From the NCBI GenBank assembly GCA_008477525.1, contig SPDT01000009.1:496001-560000 (forward strand): a stretch of 64,000 bases of DNA, written 5' to 3'. The position numbers and the translations under genes are program-made. This DNA comes from Hypomyces perniciosus. Taxonomy: Eukaryota; Ascomycota; Sordariomycetes; Hypocreales; Hypocreaceae. Positions 20,386-32,175 of the stretch are shown here, in pieces. Positions within the stretch are counted from its first letter, which is position 1. The number at the start of each line of letters is the position of its first letter. The notes under the pieces were generated by a model. It was not told where the DNA came from. It did no database searches and saw only the letters and a program-made list of their open reading frames with translations.

Positions 20386-20545
20386 TGTACATGCCGTAAG
20401 GATCACAAACGTTAGTTTAGTACAAGACCTATATCTCGATTTTGTGATTGGAGAATAATGCAGTTGTGCAGATAGGTATTTCTATATAAAATCGTGATGT
20501 GGGTCTTGTACTGAACTAACGTTTGCGATCCTTGCGGCATGTACA
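20386..20545. mobile_element. 160-bp fold-back element (MITE-like)
   Basis: The two ends are inverted copies of 58 bp (TGTACATGCCGTAAGGATC on the left; GATCCTTGCGGCATGTACA on the right) with 6 mismatches, 5 of them transitions. Only about 44 bp lies between the arms. No coding capacity. The ends overlap an ATGTACAT palindrome, so the target duplication is ambiguous (TA or longer). Unrelated to the MITE family at 3-7 kb. Confidence 0.75.
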
Positions 20546-21297
20546 TGGAGGAGCGCCACACAACGCAATTCCGAGGATACCTACGAGGCCGCAGGGGTAG
20601 GTGTGATATGGCTCCAGACCCACATTGAATATTTTTGCTTGTACAGTTGGGAGCGAAACCGCCGTCCTGTCCAAATAAAGTCTTTCAAAAATTAAAGCGC
20701 ATGGACATGTCAACCACAGTGCTAATTACTGCCTATACACACATGATACTTAAGCTACACCTAAGCATGACCCAGGTACTCCGTACAAATTTTCTCAAAA
20801 TCCAGCACGTGACGAAGCGCAGCATAGTCAACTTACCAGCAACTACCTAAGTTATCAATCGCAGGAATACCCATTACCATCGGTCATCTCAATTACCATG
20901 GCGCCAAACCTTCAACTCCCCCAGCAATACCTGGGTAAGCACTGGTCTATGGCTGATCGCACGGCAGGAGACTGTCGGCTTCAGCATCGACAAACTGTTA
21001 TTTGATTTGTAACTTTCTGAGTTCTCTCGGATCAAACCAGAATCGGCAGCCAACGTGACAAGTAGCTGCAGCCAAGGTCCTGCCTAACCCCCCTTCCAGC
21101 CCAATGCTCAGCGGGGTCGCGATATGTTGCCTTGTTTCCTCATTTGAGGTCTCTTTGCGTTTATCTCTCCCGTCTATGAGGGGAGCTGAACGTTTAATGT
21201 CTTCCAAGTCGCACCATTCGAATCTTCCGCGGTCCCAGATCAGCGCAAGTTGACCCAGCCAAATTGGCATCGAGAAGGCCTTAATCCGCAAACGAAG
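20546..21297. other. Upstream region of the phosphorylase gene
   Basis: No supported gene. The minus-strand open frame 20998-21417 overlaps the start of the next gene and has no recognisable motif. One TACTCCGTA nonamer lies at 20777. The promoter of the next gene is presumably here but no TATA box is clear. Confidence 0.45.
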
Positions 21298-22456
21298 ATG
21301 TCGAACCCCGAAGACTACACTATTGGGTGGATCTGCGCCATCAGCACGGAGCGCGTCGCCGCAGAAGCCTTTCTTAACGAAGAGCACGATCCACCCGAAT
21401 ATGTCTCTCCATGACAATAATGATTATACGCTGGGCAAGATTGGGAACAATAATGTGGTTATTGCTGTCTTGCCTGACGGCGAGTATGGAATAGCTTCCG
21501 CAGCCAGTGTCGCAAGAGATATGCTGCATAGCTTTCCTAATGTTAGAATCGGTCTGATGGTGGGCATCGGCGGCGGTGCGCCAAGCACGAAGCACGACAT
21601 CCGTCTAGGCGATGTTATTGTTAGTGCTCCTCGCGATGGGGAGGGTGGCGTGTTCCAATACGATTTTGGCAAAACCATACAAAACCGAAGCTTCCAACAT
21701 AGTTTTTAAACCAGCCACCAATGGTCTTAAGAGCTGCTATAAACGGAATCAAGGCCCATTACGAGAGGAAGGGACATCGGCTTGAAGAGATAATCAACAC
21801 TATTCTTCAGGAGAACCCAAGATTACAGCAGAAGTACAAGCGACCAGACCCAAGTAGCGACAGACTGTACAAAAGCGGAGTCGTCCATCCAGCAGATGGA
21901 AAAAACTGTGCAGTCGTTTGCGGTGATAATCCATCGAGCTTGCTGTCTCGAACTGAACGGACGGAAAACGACGATAATCCGACCATTCACTACGGCACAA
22001 TCGCTTCGGCGAATCAGTTGATGAAGGACGCCACAATAAGGGATAGACTTGCAGCAGAGAAGGATGTTTTGTGTTTTGAAATGGAGGCGGCAGGGCTGAT
22101 GAACCACTTTCCGTGTCTCGTCATTCGCGGCATTGGCGACTATTCAGACTCCCATAAGAATCAGGAGTGGCAGGGATATGCGGCAATGGTGGCGGCGGCG
22201 TACACAAAGGACCTTCTCAATCGAATCGCGCTCAATAGAGTTGAAGCTGAGAAGAAGGTCAGCGATATTATATCTGGTCAGTCCGAGGCTCTCTAAATCG
22301 TACTGTTAATACATATTAATTCTATATACAGAGCATCGAGACATTGCAAAGGAGCAGCGGGATGCTGCAAAGAAGCATCAAGACATTGCAATAGAGCATC
22401 TCCAAGCCCAGAAAGAATTAGTAAAGGATAGTAATAATTATATACATAATACTTAG
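21298..22456 (+). pseudogene. PNP_UDP nucleoside phosphorylase-type gene, frameshifted
   Basis: A phosphorylase-superfamily-1 domain of the kind found at the N-terminus of many fungal NLR proteins. ATG at 21298 starts [16 protein letters not shown]. Near 21407 the frame shifts, consistent with loss of one CT unit in a TCTCTC run. The middle part then reads [28 protein letters not shown] (substrate-pocket loop) and [10 protein letters not shown]. Near 21700 a second small deletion restores the first frame ([13 protein letters not shown] onward). The conserved FEMEAAG and RGIGDYSDSHKN motifs are present. An intron at 22277-22331 (GTCAGT donor, ATACAG acceptor) links to an exon of 7-residue helical repeats (HRDIAKE, QRDAAKK, HQDIAIE) ending at the TAG at 22454-22456. 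No NB-ARC follows. The protein would be read wrongly for about 95 residues, so it is probably inactive unless the shifts are assembly errors. Confidence 0.8.
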
Positions 22457-23764
22457 TTATTATGGTAAGTTAACGATTCCCTAAAGGAATTAGAAGATAT
22501 AATAGTAAAAGAGACATTATTTCCTATTAAGAAATGTAGTATCTTATTTAAAGCGATATCTTCTATAAAGCTATTTAGAATAACTATATTAGGATTAGGC
22601 CTTTTATTTTGTAAATTCAAAGCAAATAAATTATAATGAGGAAGGATATAATAATTTACCTTAAGCAATTTAAAAGCATTTCTCTTTCTTTAGATAAATC
22701 AATAGGTAATCAAGTTCGAGAAAATAGGCCATTTTGAAAAAACATAGATTTTAGAATCGCTACTATCTCCTAATTTATAACTATCTTTATTATATTCAGA
22801 AAATCTAGGGTCCCCGGAATCTGATATAAAGGAGGAAGAAGTTATGTTGAAAGATGTATTTCCCCTTCTATATGATTTTGTTTATTTACAATTTACTAAA
22901 TATATTATTTTAGCATTCATTAATTTAAAGCTCTATTTTAACTTTAAAAATAGTTGCTTGAAGAATAATATTAATTGTATTTTACTGTAAAATATGATAT
23001 TTATTTTATTTATCTGTTGTTAATATAAAAAGGATAAAAATGCGTATTGTATTTTTTTCTTAATATTTAATTTAGGAAAATTTGGTTTATCTGAATTATA
23101 ATAATATAAACTTATTTCTTTTATAACATAGTGCTATAAAAATTAAAATAACCTTTTATTTAGCTTTTATGAATTTAAATATTACCTTTTCTATTCTAAA
23201 TGCCTTTATTTTTATTTCTTGAGTTTCTTTCTTTTCAACAATTTAACCCATAATATCATCCTTGATATCTTGAATAGCTTAGCTTTTATGAAAATAAGTA
23301 AATATACTATTTTAGAATATAATTCTATATGTATTGAAATATCATTTTCTCCTCTCTATTAATAATTTTATTCAAACTTATTATTAGTAATAGGCTTAAT
23401 GCATTAGCTTTAAATTTAAATAATTTAATTGTGTAGTTTATTTTACTATTTAAACTGAAATTCTGCAATATTTTACGTATAGCGTTATTACCTTATTTAA
23501 ATATAGAAATTAAATTATTTCTTAGCTTTTTATATAATGTTTATAAAAATCTATTAATCTTATTATTAAACTTGAATTTTTTTTCTATATAAGCTATTGA
23601 TACTATATATAGCCTTATTTGAAAAGATAAAGTCTTTATTTTTTATTATAGTCACTTAAGTTTTGATTTTTGGGGTTTTTATTAGTTTTACTAAACTATC
23701 TAAGTTATTACTAACGACTGCCTAGCTTTATATAATAGAATACTTAGTGGCTTTATTACGTGAC

Positions 23765-23885
23765 TACGTGCAGTAAGGCAATACCTGTATTTAGGCTATA
23801 ACTCTATAGCTCTATGATCCTTTCCCTCTTTATAAAATAACTAAAGATCTACTCCTTAACCTGCCTTATATACTGTAATAGTTTA
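23765..23885. repeat. LTR-like repeat, copy 1
   Basis: The stretch AGTAAGGCAATACCTGTATT through CTCTATGATCCTTTCCCTC to about 23885 matches 32063-32175 at most positions. Both are less AT-rich than their surroundings. The pattern fits fragments of one retrotransposon LTR. Confidence 0.6.
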
Positions 23886-23949
23886 CTTTATCCTTAATCC
23901 AGCTGCACTGTTAAGAGCTAGGGCAGGGTTGGTGCTGTAATAAATATAT

Positions 23950-25500
23950 TGTATTAAAGTATCTACAGATATAAAGACTTCATTTCATTATATTGAAGTT
24001 AATACAATAGTATTTTTTTATAATCAATAATAGTTGTATTTTTTTTCTTTTATATTACTTATATATGTATATATCTAGCTTTTTATAGTTTTAATATCTT
24101 AATTATTTATATGACTATTTTGTTGAAGGTTTTTTGTAAAATCTTTAATTTAATGTTTTTATCTATTTATGTTCTTATAATACAAGCTATATTTTATTTA
24201 ATATAATTATCAATTTATAAATTTTCTAAAAATTAAATATAATACTCTTAATTCATACAGTATTATCCAAACTATTTAATTTTTATAGTCTTTCTAAATT
24301 CAAAGCCAATAAGAATGTTAATATATTAAAATAAATTCTTTTTTTTTAATTTCTTCATCTTTTTATAAAAGTATTAAATATATTTTAATATTATAATTTC
24401 ATCTGATTATTTTAAGTTTATGACTATTTTTACTTCTTACTTATTATTTATTATGTATCAAACAAAAAAAGTTAAATAATTAAATAAAGTTGGGTCTTTT
24501 ATTTATAATATTTATTTTCGTAGGTAAGGTTTATTTATTATTTTATTCAAGATTTGGCGATTTCTTAATCTTAATAAATATAATCTTGCAGCTAGCTTTT
24601 AATCTTATTAACTATTAATGAAATTAATCTCCACTGTTTAATTTTTATTTATTCAAATAATCCTCTCATCTTTTAAATATTATATATTTTAATAATCTTG
24701 AATAATTATCTTACTTTATGCAAATTAATTTTATAAATGTATACGTTTTATATATTTGACCAGTAAAATATTTAACAGTTTAACTATTATTTTTCATAGT
24801 ATTCTTTTTATTTGAATGTAATAATAAAATTCCCTTTGCACCTTTTATTTAATATTTAAAAATATTTCTTTAAATTTGTCAGACTATAAGATTCAATTTA
24901 TTTAAATTATATATATAATTCAATATACTACTCGATACGAATATAAAGTAATAATACATCTATGGCTGAAAATTTAAGTTTTCTCTTTTAAAAATATATA
25001 GTATAGTTCAGTAACTATGTTAATATAACTACATTTACTAATACGTTTATTTAATAATAAATAAATTTTAATTTAATCGATATTTTGAATAGTATATTTA
25101 TGTTATATATTATTTTAATTATGAAATAATTAAATAATATTAAATTATATCTATTATATTTAATTAAAAAGTGTATATTAAACCAACTGCAAAAGTGAAG
25201 GCGCCTTGACTTCATGCAAGGCTTATTCGCAACATATGATAGGCTCATTTCAACAGTGTATATTAATAAATATATTTAATTTAAAGTCTTTTATTATCGA
25301 TATTTTAATTATAAAAGACAGATATGCTATAATACCTTTAATACATAGTTTTACAATATAAAATTTACATTCTAAGTTTTTATCACTTTCAAATAATTTT
25401 AATATTCTTGACATTACTTTTAATTTATTTACGATAACGATTTGTATACATATTAAATAAATGATTTTGTAGCTAATTTTTACTTTTTCAAAATCTTTCA
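23950..25500 (-). repeat. Retrotransposon fragment, repeated at 38.9-40.4 kb
   Basis: Collinear with about 38,870-40,440 in direct orientation, for example the TTTATTTATAATATTTA stretch at about 24,499 against 39,199. The copy at 39-40 kb belongs to a minus-strand retroelement, so this is a fragment of the same family. Heavily RIP-decayed. A 75-bp insertion interrupts it at 25181. Confidence 0.65.
25181..25255. other. 75-bp GC-richer insertion with 10-bp direct repeats
   Basis: The insertion is flanked on both sides by GTGTATATTA (25171-25180 and 25256-25265). The repeat copy at 40 kb has the uninterrupted site (AAAAAGTTTATATTAATAAA at 40064-40083). The inserted DNA, starting AACCAACTGC and ending TTTCAACA, is not RIP-decayed, lacks terminal inverted repeats and has no partner in the window. 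Confidence 0.75.
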
Positions 25501-26851
25501 CACCTTATACTTATTATAATGACAATATGTACTTTTAGATTGAATTAAAACTTTGTCTTTATATAATTATATTCAATTAAGTATAGTATTTTCTTCATAT
25601 GTTTTAATTATTTCATTTACTTGAAAGATGTATTTTTTTTCATAAACCTTACATTTGAATTTATTATTTTATTCAATAAAAGAAATAATTTCTTTTTTTA
25701 TATTTTATTTTAAAATATTCCTTTTTTTACATTTAATTTTAAACCTTTTTTAATTCACTCTAAATTATCAACAAAATATATTTTCTTAAATTAGTTTATT
25801 TATTAAAATATATATTGTATGTCTAGTAATTTTATCAATTATTTATATTTATAATTGTAGAAAATATTATTAAATTATCGTAATGTAAATAAATAAAGAT
25901 TCATATTGCCTTTTTTAATATTATAATACATTTGCGTATAATATATGTTATTGAACATTATTTAACATTCACGATAATAGCTATGTAGCTTTTTGGTAAT
26001 ATGATATATAATTAAACAAAGCGTAAATAACATATATTTTAATATCATAATACATTGATATTTGATAAAAAGGAATTCTTTAAAAATATTTATTAACTTT
26101 TATTATAATATTTCATCCATATGAACATTTTTATAAAGATAAGTGAATATAGATATAAACTTCTATTATTACTTAAAATATCGAAGTTAATAGCTTTAAT
26201 AATTCAGATAAATTATATAATGTATCTTTTAATATTTTGATTATTTTTATAATTAACCTTTAAATCCATTGTATCTACTAATTTTACTAAAACTTTTACT
26301 TTATTTGTTCAAAACTAATTATTTAAGTATATGATTAAAAGGGCAGTTAAAGTAAATTATTATATTCAATACATTTTATATAAGTATGAATGTTAATACT
26401 ATAAACATAAACATTAATATGCAGGTTTATCAATTCAATACCAATAGTATTAATTTAACATATATAAAATCATTATTATTTTGAGCTTATTATTAAATAC
26501 ATTATATTAAAAACTTTAACCTTAATATATTATAATCAAAGGAGTTAATTACTAAAGATATGAATATTAAAATAATGAATACAAGTAATTAAACTTAATT
26601 AAGTTTTATGACAATATATTTATAATGATTATATTTATTCTTAAGATAACGATATTTATATTAACTTTAACAAAGAAAAAGTAAAAGAATTAAAAGATAA
26701 TTAAAGATACATCAATATTAAGCTATTGAGTTTACTAAAAGATTATAATTTAAATATTTAAATTACAACTGAATTTATTTATAAGATATTTAATATGATA
26801 GAATCTGAACTTCAAAAAGATTAATAAAGCAGGATAGTAATTATTCATAGT

Positions 26852-27331
26852 ATTGCCATCTACATATTCTACCTTTACCTATCTAGATATCCCTAATTAT
26901 ATATGAATTATATATCGAAGAATTTCTCTTCCCGTTCCCTTTCTATTTTGTTTTTTTATAAATTTATTCAAAGGCTAAATACTAAATATAAAATAATTAA
27001 TTTATATGAATACTCTATAGCTATTATATATACATTATAGGCCGCGAGATAATTTAAGCAGCTTTTTAAGTAAGCGTAGTAAGCTTCTTAGACTTTAGAA
27101 CTGAAATAACTTGAATAAATTAATAGGTTGTCGCTGTCAGTAATCGTGCCAGGGCTAATAATAGCAGTAGTAGATTTTTAATAACATTATTTATAGTTAT
27201 GACAAATATCATAGTGAATAAAGTATTATTATGAATAAAAGATTAAAAGCAGGGGAAATTCTTTAATATATATATAATATATATAATCAAGAATATCTAG
27301 ATAATTAAAGGTAGAATATGTAGACAGTAAT
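26852..27331. mobile_element. TIR element of about 480 bp
   Basis: The ends are inverted copies of about 80 bp: ATCTACATATTCTACCTTTA on the left and TAAAGGTAGAATATGTAGA on the right, continuing inward through TATCTAGATAT and AGAATTTC. The interior (about 26,940-27,245) is less AT-rich and has no open frame. It is probably an old MITE or fold-back element; the family is unknown. Confidence 0.65.
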
Positions 27332-27432
27332 CCATATCATTTATTTTTAAGCCATTTTAACTATTACTTAAAATATATAAAGTAAATATCAATAATTGAT
27401 GAAATTATTAAAGGTGTAATATATATATTTTA

Positions 27433-27790
27433 GTAAATGTAATAAATGTAATAAATGTAATAAATGTAATAAATGTAATAAATGTAATAAATGTAATAAA
27501 TGTAATAAATGTAATAAATGTAATAAATGTAATAAATGTAATAAATGTAATAAATGTAATGTAATAAATGTAATAAATGTAATAAATGTAATAAATGTAA
27601 TAAATGTAATAAATGTAATAAATGTAATAAATGTAATAAATGTAATAAATGTAATAAATGTAATAAATGTAATAAATGTAATAAATGTAATAAATGTAAT
27701 AAATGTAATAAATGTAATAAATGTAATAAATGTAATAAATGTAATAAATGTAATAAATGTAATAAATGTAATTAATAAATGTAATAAATG
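27433..27790. repeat. 9-bp minisatellite, (ATAAATGTA)n
   Basis: Nearly 40 tandem copies of ATAAATGTA with almost no sequence variation. There are two length changes: one missing 3 bp near 27555 (AATGTAATGTAATA) and one with added bases near 27770 (AATGTAATTAATA). The unit contains no C, so C-to-T decay can act only on its single G (bottom-strand C). Confidence 0.95.
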
Positions 27791-29279
27791 AAAAAAAGAT
27801 TAAGATCAGATTTAAGAAATATAATATTTTAGGATATAAAAGAAAAACCTATTGCTTTGATTAAATAAAATAATAAATTGAAAAAAAGGTTTATGAAAGG
27901 AATCTATATAAATTATATTATTAAATAGAATTGAATAAACAACGCTTAAGAAATGTATTTTATGTAATTGAATAGAATCATAAAAAATGAACTTTGAGTC
28001 TAATTGGAAAGCAAATTTTATTATCATTATACTCAATATAATATATTTATTTAAATACGTTTAGAAATAAAAGTTAATTATAAAACTACTTATTTATGAT
28101 GAAGAGTGATATTATAAATAAATCAAAATGAATATAAAAATATTACAATTACATAAAATTAATAAAAGAATAAATTTTACATTTTACATCATGAAAATAA
28201 TTGAATGTGTTGTAACATGTTTATACTTTATAATTAATACATGCATAATGAAGGATTTTAAATTAGATTTGTTTATTAACATAAATCTTTCAATCAAATA
28301 GAATCTCAATATGTTAATATTATACATATATAAAAATAAATATTATATATAAAAAATAATGTTTATTCAATTAGTTCTTATTATTAAATAAATAATGAAC
28401 AATGGACGAAAAGTTAAAGTAACAATAAATTTGAAATAATGAAATATAATCATAATACTAAATATATATTCAAGACTTTTAGAACAGAATGTTATTAAAA
28501 ATTTGAATTTTGTTTCATTTTTATTAAGTTTTGTTTTATTAGCTTCTCATTTATGAAACTTGAACATTTTAATAGTATTTCAGAAATTAAGATACTATAT
28601 ACAATTATCATAAACATTGAAAATATCTTATTATTTATATAAGAATATATAAATTAGTAATTATAATAATATTAAATATTTTACTTAAATATATATTAAG
28701 AATAATATTATCTTTAATAATACATTTTCAAAACACTTTTAATATTTTATAAAACCTTTATTTTATAATAGACCTATAAAGTGTATTTTATACTTACGAA
28801 TAAATTAAATTATTTAATGTTGAAGTAACTATATCAATTTCAAATTTGATAATAAATTAAATAAAGGGATTAAAGAAAATTAAAATCTTAATAATATGAA
28901 TAAATTTATTTATGAATTTTAAATAAAAGCTGAAATATTAAAGATATGTTTTCAAATATAATCAAGCTATTTAATAAAGAAAATAAAACTGTATTCTTAT
29001 AAACTGAGTAAATGAATATTTTTAAATTAAATATTGATAATAAATAAATACTGCCATTGAATTTAAAAGATCTTCAAAGTTTTTAAGTTTTATAAATTTC
29101 TATTAATAATCTATTCAAAATTACGTCAAATTAACTACACTATTGAACAACCTATTCAAAAAACCGTATACATGAATAAAGCAATAACTCATAGTAAGGC
29201 TTTAATAAAGCGAAATATAATTTGTATACTATATTAATCCTTACGTTATTTAATTATAATAAAAAAACCATTCTAAGAA

Positions 29280-32040
29280 TTAATGCCGTAATTTAAGTAT
29301 TTCAGGGTATAATCTTTCAACTCAACAATAACAGGAGCCTTTAGCCTATTATATTTCTCTAATAAATATAACATATAAAGATAAAACTATAAAAGCTATA
29401 ATAAAAGGCTTTTTTGCAATTACTAAATTTATAAAGGAGTAGCGCCTAAACCTTTAAGCTTATAAATGTTTGAGGGAATAATTAACTATAAAAGCCTAGA
29501 ATGCTTTATAATAATAAAGGCATCAAATTAATACTAAGTTAAAACAGGTTAGCTTTTTATGAACATTTAACTTCTAGATTATTTATCACCTGAGCTTTAA
29601 GACTGTAAGTTTAATACCGTTAACTGAAAGTAAAAAAACTAGCTAGCCGAGTTTAATTTATTGACAATTATATTCGTTAAAAGCTCTTTTTACTGCTAAA
29701 GTATAGGCAGTGATTGAAAGATAGATATATAAATAAGTTATTAAAGGGATAAAGATAACCTTAACCTTTATAACTATTTTAACTGCAGACAAACTAATAA
29801 ATAATTTAATAATAAACGCTTATAGTAAAAACCCTTTAATAGTTACACTAATACCTGCCTTTTATAAACTTAATATCTACTATTAGCTAAAGCATCTATA
29901 AAAAAATTTAAATTATAATAAATAACTATAAGATTATATATATGTGATAAAATCTATTTCTATAACTACTCTTTTACCCAATTTAGTGATAAACCTTATA
30001 TTTAAATCCTATGCTATACTGCTACTTAACTGCTAGTTTTAGAGAATAGTTTATAAATATATTTTACTTATTGTTTATTAATGAATTAAAATAAGGTACT
30101 TTAATCCCTTTATTATTTATTGAAGACGGTATTGTTTTGTTTATCAAGGTTGTTGTCTGTATAATAACTTAAATGATAGTATTTTTAAGAAAAGCATTTG
30201 GTTCATATTAAAAATTTAAACATAATTTTTATAAAGGTTAAATGTTATATCAAAGCACTCTTTTACCTTTTACTTTAAAATAAATCAATAGACTAAAAGA
30301 ATAAATACTAGCTTTAAGTAGTAGTACTTATAAGCCTTTATTGACTTTTATCAACATAATTAGGTTTATTAGCTGCTTTTAATACAATTTACTATAAATA
30401 ATATTACCTTCAAGTTAATAAAAAAAGCATTAGCTGTTGTAAAAAAAGAATTACGGATTTAATTTACATTTAAACATTAAACTGTCATAGCTGTGCCTAC
30501 GAACCTTATTAAACATAAAAAGAACAAGTTTTTCTATATTCATATAATTGTTACTTCTTTTAATGAAATTGTCATTGAATGAAACGTGTTACCAGAAGGC
30601 TTTCAGTAGTAATATGAAAATAATATCAATATAAACTAAGAAGCCTTCTTGATATGCATGATAAGTTAAGGTGTTTTTATTAATATTTATAACATAAATA
30701 TAAATTAATTAATAAAAAGGCTAAATATTACATAGGCAGGACCTTTTAAAATTATAAAAGTACACCCCTGCGCTTATATTATTAAACTACTTAAAGAAAT
30801 AACAATATTCTTTGCTTTTTATCACTGTTTACTCTAAACTAAATCCTTCATAGTCGTAAAAGTAAATTAATGAGGGGCTAAATAAAAGCGATTGAAAAGA
30901 TATATATTGAAAAGGGAAAATGAAATCAAAGAAATAAAGGAATAATAGGAATTTAAGACAACTTTAAACCATTATAATAAAAATAGATATGACTATTTTA
31001 TGAAATAGAAATACTTATGCTCCTTTATAATAGCCAGGGTTGTGATATTAATCAGTAGTTTTTCGTTTTTCGTTTCGTTATTACTGATTATGTCGTTATT
31101 CGTTATTCGGTAACGAGGTACCTTCGTTAGTAGTCAGCCTACTAACGAAACGAAGGTAGTTTCATCAGACCATTAACGAAACGAAAAAAACTTTCCTTAT
31201 TATTGAAGAAACGAAATAGTTGATAGTAACGAAAATAACGAAGATTTAAAAATAGAAATGGATTTAGACCCTAATATAGTTAGGGAATTGATTTTATTAA
31301 AAGTTGGAAAAAAGATTTACAAGAGCTTGAAAATGATTATATTATTAATGAAGAAATAGTGGAAGAAGTTTAAAGAAAGCTTATGAAATTAATTATATTA
31401 TTATTAATTAATGTTATTTATTAGTTACAAATGTATATTAATTATTTCCTTTATATTTTATATACAGTTATTTTTTTATATAGTCATTCTATTATACTTA
31501 AATAAGTATTATAATGGCGATTTTTATTATAATAATTAAATTATAATAATAGTTAATTTATTATAATATATGTTTTTCAGAATAATAGTTAATTTCGTTA
31601 CTAATAACGAAGAAATACTACATTCGTTAGTGGTTATTCGTCAGCTCATTAACGAACAAGCTTCGTTTCGTTTTCTTCAAGCCATTAATGAAACGAATAG
31701 TAACGAATTCACAACCCTGAATTAATGGCTGGTAAAAGACTTATGTAGTTAAAAAAAGTTATAAAGGATTTCTACGCTTAATATCTAGAAAAGCTTAAGG
31801 CCTCATAATAGGCCTCAAACAGTTAAAAAGAAAAAGAAAGAGACGCCACTAAAACCTGCTTTATAATAAAGCTTATAGCTTAATTAAGCTAACTTGAAGC
31901 AAAAGTTAGTATATTTTATGCCTATTAAGATATCTTATGAGGTTCTATTTTTTAATAGTAAAAGGTATTGCTTAAAGCGAATAGTATTTTAAAAGGGGGG
32001 ATATTATTATACAATTAAAATAGCCTCATCTACTATAATT
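29280..32040 (+). repeat. Old retrotransposon body, strongly decayed
   Basis: A moderately less AT-rich stretch ending close to the LTR-like repeat at 32063-32175 and interrupted by the hAT element at 31035-31719. No domain can be read through the stops, so assignment to an LTR retrotransposon rests on position and composition only. Confidence 0.3.
31035..31719. mobile_element. Non-autonomous hAT-type element (685 bp)
   Basis: Termini CAGGGTTGTGA (31035) and TCACAACCCTG (to 31719) are perfect 11-bp inverted repeats of the hAT type. The 150-200 bp inside each end are packed with AACGAA/TTCGTT motifs on both strands, as expected for hAT subterminal transposase-binding repeats. A short central frame (around 31290-31375) ending DYIINEEIVEEV may be the last exon of a lost hAT transposase. 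Many CpG-containing motifs are intact although the flanks are decayed. The flanking 8-mers do not form a clear target duplication. Confidence 0.75.
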
Positions 32041-32062
32041 TAGGGTTAAGGTTATATTATAT

Positions 32063-32175
32063 AACTATATATAGTAAGGCTATACCTCTATTTAGTCCAT
32101 AGCTTCATAGCTCTATCATCCTTTCCCCTTTTGCAGAACAATTAAGATCTAGTCCTTAACCTACTTCATATGCTA
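32063..32175. repeat. LTR-like repeat, copy 2
   Basis: Matches 23765-23885 (AGTAAGGCTATACCTCTATT; CTCTATCATCCTTTCCCC). Differences are mostly transitions. The 8.3-kb spacing would suit the two ends of one element, but too little of the interior is readable to decide. Confidence 0.6.

Noticed and set aside
20998..21417. Minus-strand open frame of 139 codons
   Set aside because: It overlaps the start of the phosphorylase gene on the opposite strand and shows no motif.
16757..22456. Starship-type giant element, suggested by the NLR, PNP_UDP and recombinase-like genes
   Set aside because: No DUF3435 captain gene, no element ends, and the genes are separated by unrelated transposons. The recombinase-like gene belongs to a different family.
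32040..32048. TTAGGGTTA, telomere-like
   Set aside because: A single partial unit; no tandem array.
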